Part shown: positions 34,535-35,608 of the stretch, piece after piece
How positions within the stretch are numbered: the stretch's first letter is position 1
Layout of the letters: every line of letters starts with the position of its first letter
Assembly: GCA_002254335.1 (NCBI GenBank)
Contig: NIVA01000007.1
Coordinates: forward strand, 1-35,608
DNA: 35,608 nt
Direction: 5' to 3'
Source of the DNA: Bacteroidetes bacterium 4572_114
GTDB lineage: Bacteria > Bacteroidota > Bacteroidia > Bacteroidales > 4484-276
The notes under the pieces: generated by a model
Seen by the model: only the letters and a program-made list of their open reading frames with translations
What the model was told of the DNA's origin: nothing
Databases searched by the model: none
Position numbers and translations under genes: made by a program

Positions 34535-34620
34535 TTTAGTTTTCCAATGCAAATCTATATAAAATGTTTTAGTTTTCCAACCCAAATTGTCGGGTTGGGA
34601 TTTAGTTTTCCAACCCAAAT
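34535..34620 (-). promoter_or_regulatory. Three 20-base direct repeats at exact 33-base spacing upstream of the DUF4143 ATPase
   Basis: On the + strand tttagttttccaacccaaat lies at 34568-34587 and 34601-34620, and tttagttttccaatgcaaat at 34535-34554. The starts are 33 bases apart, about three helix turns, with unrelated 13-base spacers. The nearest copy ends 5 bases before the ATG. Likely operators or an RNA leader element; no -7 box is evident. Confidence 0.8.
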
Positions 34621-34639
34621 TCAATTTAGGGGAAAAAGG

Positions 34640-34740
34640 GGAAATTGGAAAGATGGAATAATGGAATGATGGAAAATTGGAAAGTTGGAAAAGGGGGAAA
34701 TGGTAAAATGGAAAGTTGGAAAGTTGGAATTGGAGAAAAT
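34640..34740. repeat. Degenerate purine-rich mini-repeats (tggaaagt/tggaata words)
   Basis: A ~100-base array of 8-9 base words such as ggaaagtt and ggaatgat. It resembles the intergenic arrays near 8268-8330 and 26630-26668. No coding capacity that looks real. Confidence 0.75.
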
Positions 34741-34765
34741 GGGATAGGAAAAGTATCTGCTATTA

Positions 34766-34890
34766 TCAAATATTGTTTTCAAAATATTTCCCAATTACAG
34801 ACCTACACTCATTGGCCGTTAGGATTTCTACTTTTGGAAAAGTAATGCCTTTCAATACATTAAAACGTTTGTATCTATTACAACTTTCAT
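34766..34890 (-). pseudogene. Internally deleted PIN-domain toxin
   Basis: ATG 34890 overlaps the antitoxin stop by one base (TAATG). The frame reads MKVVIDTNVLMY, the N-terminal strand of PIN ribonucleases with the first catalytic Asp, then TGA at 34852. Directly after, in another frame, LKGITFPKVEILTANECRSV runs to a TGA at 34766; FPKVxIxxxxE is how PIN toxins end. Roughly 90 residues between are missing, with the remaining catalytic acids, so the toxin is dead. Confidence 0.8.
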
Positions 34891-35132
34891 TATTGATTTA
34901 GAGGATTGTAAGGGGTCCTGCTGTGTGAGTTTAAAAGTTTTTCCATATCCTCCTGTTTCCAGTTTTTCTCTGCCCAAACATGATCGGCCATTTTAGTAAT
35001 TTTTTCTCCAAGGTATCGAACAATCAGTCTTTTAATTTCCAATAAATCATCTTCATCCAATTCCCTGCGGAAGAGTTTTAGAATTTCAAGCTGACTTTTA
35101 TTTAAAGGTATTTCAACCTGTTGATTATTCAT
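34890..35132 (-). CDS. Antitoxin-like protein paired with PIN toxin remnant
   Basis: Start placed at ATG 35132 (MNNQQVEIPLNKSQLEILKL); a TTG six bases earlier is less likely. The 80-residue protein matches a small Bacteroidota family with QLEILKLF, DLLEIKRLIVRYLGEKI, DHVWAEKNWKQEDMEKLL and a terminal SHSRTPYN, whose members precede PIN toxins. It would bind and inhibit the toxin. The gene is intact although the toxin downstream is deleted. Confidence 0.7.
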   Translation of the reverse strand: MNNQQVEIPLNKSQLEILKLFRRELDEDDLLEIKRLIVRYLGEKITKMADHVWAEKNWKQEDMEKLLNSHSRTPYNPLNQ

Positions 35133-35156
35133 AATCAATAAATTAAAAACTATGTA

Positions 35157-35245
35157 CTAACGAAACACTATGATATGTTGTTTTAAGAATATTGCCCAAA
35201 AAGTATAAAAAATCTAATTAAATATCGAACATTTTTTTTACAATC
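35157..35245. repeat. Diverged ~88-base direct repeat, copy B
   Basis: Counterpart of 33130-33217, same orientation, lying between the antitoxin gene and the 3' end of the TPR gene. The two copies bracket the DUF4143 ATPase and antitoxin/PIN remnant (about 1.9 kb). Confidence 0.65.
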
Positions 35246-35271
35246 GCCCCTTTCTCCTCTCCCTCTCCCAA

Positions 35272-35608
35272 TCACCCTTTCTCAACAAACTTCCCATATT
35301 CCCCCAAATCCCACTGCAAATCCATCTCTTCAAACATCGCCCGGGCTTTTTCCAGGTAATCATTTCCTGAGAGGCCGTTGAGTTGCTTTTGTTTTGTTTT
35401 TGGATTGGAGAGGAATTTGCCAAGCTCGAAATAGGCGCGGGAGAGTTCGAGGCGGCCATTGTATTTTTCGCCGGTGGTAATGGCCAAATGAAGATATTTT
35501 AAAGTTTTCTTTGGCTTGTTAAGAAAATTATAAAGTTTGGCCCTGATTAGATAGGCCTCTGTGAGCGAGCCAATCATTTTTTTGGATTTGGAAATTAGTT
35601 TATCTGAT
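35272..35608 (-). CDS. C-terminal part of a TPR-type protein, cut by window end
   Basis: The frame stays open to the window edge, so the start lies beyond 35608; internal ATG 35577 is not the true start. The visible ~111 residues are helical with TPR-like pairs (AYLIRAKLYNFLNKPKKTLK; GRLELSRAYFELGKFLSNPK; YLEKARAMFEEMDLQWDL). The AxxMFEEMxxxWDLG ending is common in TPR tails of large signalling proteins such as adenylate-cyclase-like or predicted-ATPase regulators; the N-terminal domain is unknown. Confidence 0.6.
   Translation of the reverse strand, partial: SDKLISKSKKMIGSLTEAYLIRAKLYNFLNKPKKTLKYLHLAITTGEKYNGRLELSRAYFELGKFLSNPKTKQKQLNGLSGNDYLEKARAMFEEMDLQWDLGEYGKFVEKG

Noticed and set aside
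34535..34620. CRISPR array
   Set aside because: Repeats are only 20 bases with 13-base spacers, three copies, beside a gene start and with no cas genes; an operator fits better.
34645..34845. 66-codon open frame
   Set aside because: Encoded by the purine-rich mini-repeat array and antisense to the PIN remnant; repetitive product with no family features.

Overview
The window looks like a chromosomal contig of a Bacteroidota bacterium, probably a free-living, possibly anaerobic or microaerophilic member of the Bacteroidales/Marinilabiliales side of the phylum (inference). The reasons are: three secreted proteins with C-terminal type IX secretion (T9SS) sorting domains; many Bacteroidota-type -7 promoter boxes (TAnnTTTG) in front of genes that mostly lack Shine-Dalgarno sites; a Bacteroidota-type DnaB; the futalosine route to menaquinone; and a DUF4157 protein of the kind linked to extracellular contractile injection systems (eCIS). 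I see no rRNA, tRNA or CRISPR array.

Layout. 1-2101: 3' part of a DUF4157 protein. 2236-3485: a GNAT acetyltransferase overlapping a metallophosphoesterase. 3628-5304: A/T-rich accessory patch with a decayed PD-(D/E)XK nuclease, a displaced copy of the dnaB 3' end, and a small membrane protein plus ABC ATPase. 5300-8223: dnaB and mqnE (minus). 8455-10605: Asp-box propeller protein with T9SS tail. 10654-11078: antitoxin-like gene and a ruined ParE-like toxin. 11406-16812: T9SS serine protease and two tandem MFS transporters, one with a ~200-residue extra domain. 16948-18489: secreted protein of unknown function. 18879-22264: mqnB, a lipoprotein, mqnD and a dehydrogenase-like gene broken by tandem duplications. 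22509-23185: higB-higA. 23438-27751: hydrogenase maturation genes hypD, hypE, hypA, hypB with a zinc-ribbon gene on the other strand between hypE and hypA. 27752-28690: relics, including a possible group II intron 3' end and fragments that look like an ATPase/DUF4276 pair. 28691-32891: GH84-like lipoprotein and a frameshifted T9SS beta-helix protein. 32892-35608: REP-like palindromes, an AAA+DUF4143 ATPase behind three phased 20-bp repeats, an antitoxin with a deleted PIN toxin, and the end of a TPR protein.

How genes work together. mqnE, mqnB and mqnD supply three of the five core futalosine-pathway steps (mqnA and mqnC are not here), giving menaquinone for respiration. HypA/HypB deliver nickel and HypD/HypE build the Fe(CN)2CO centre of [NiFe]-hydrogenase, but hypC, hypF and the hydrogenase itself lie elsewhere. 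The T9SS proteins and the GH84-like lipoprotein suggest extracellular protein and glycan breakdown.

The most unusual signal is a recurring pattern of scars: toxins cut down internally while their antitoxins stay intact (ParE-like, PIN), a nuclease with its middle removed, two fresh tandem duplications in one gene, a frameshifted beta-helix gene, and a dnaB tail duplicated around an ABC cassette with only synonymous differences.
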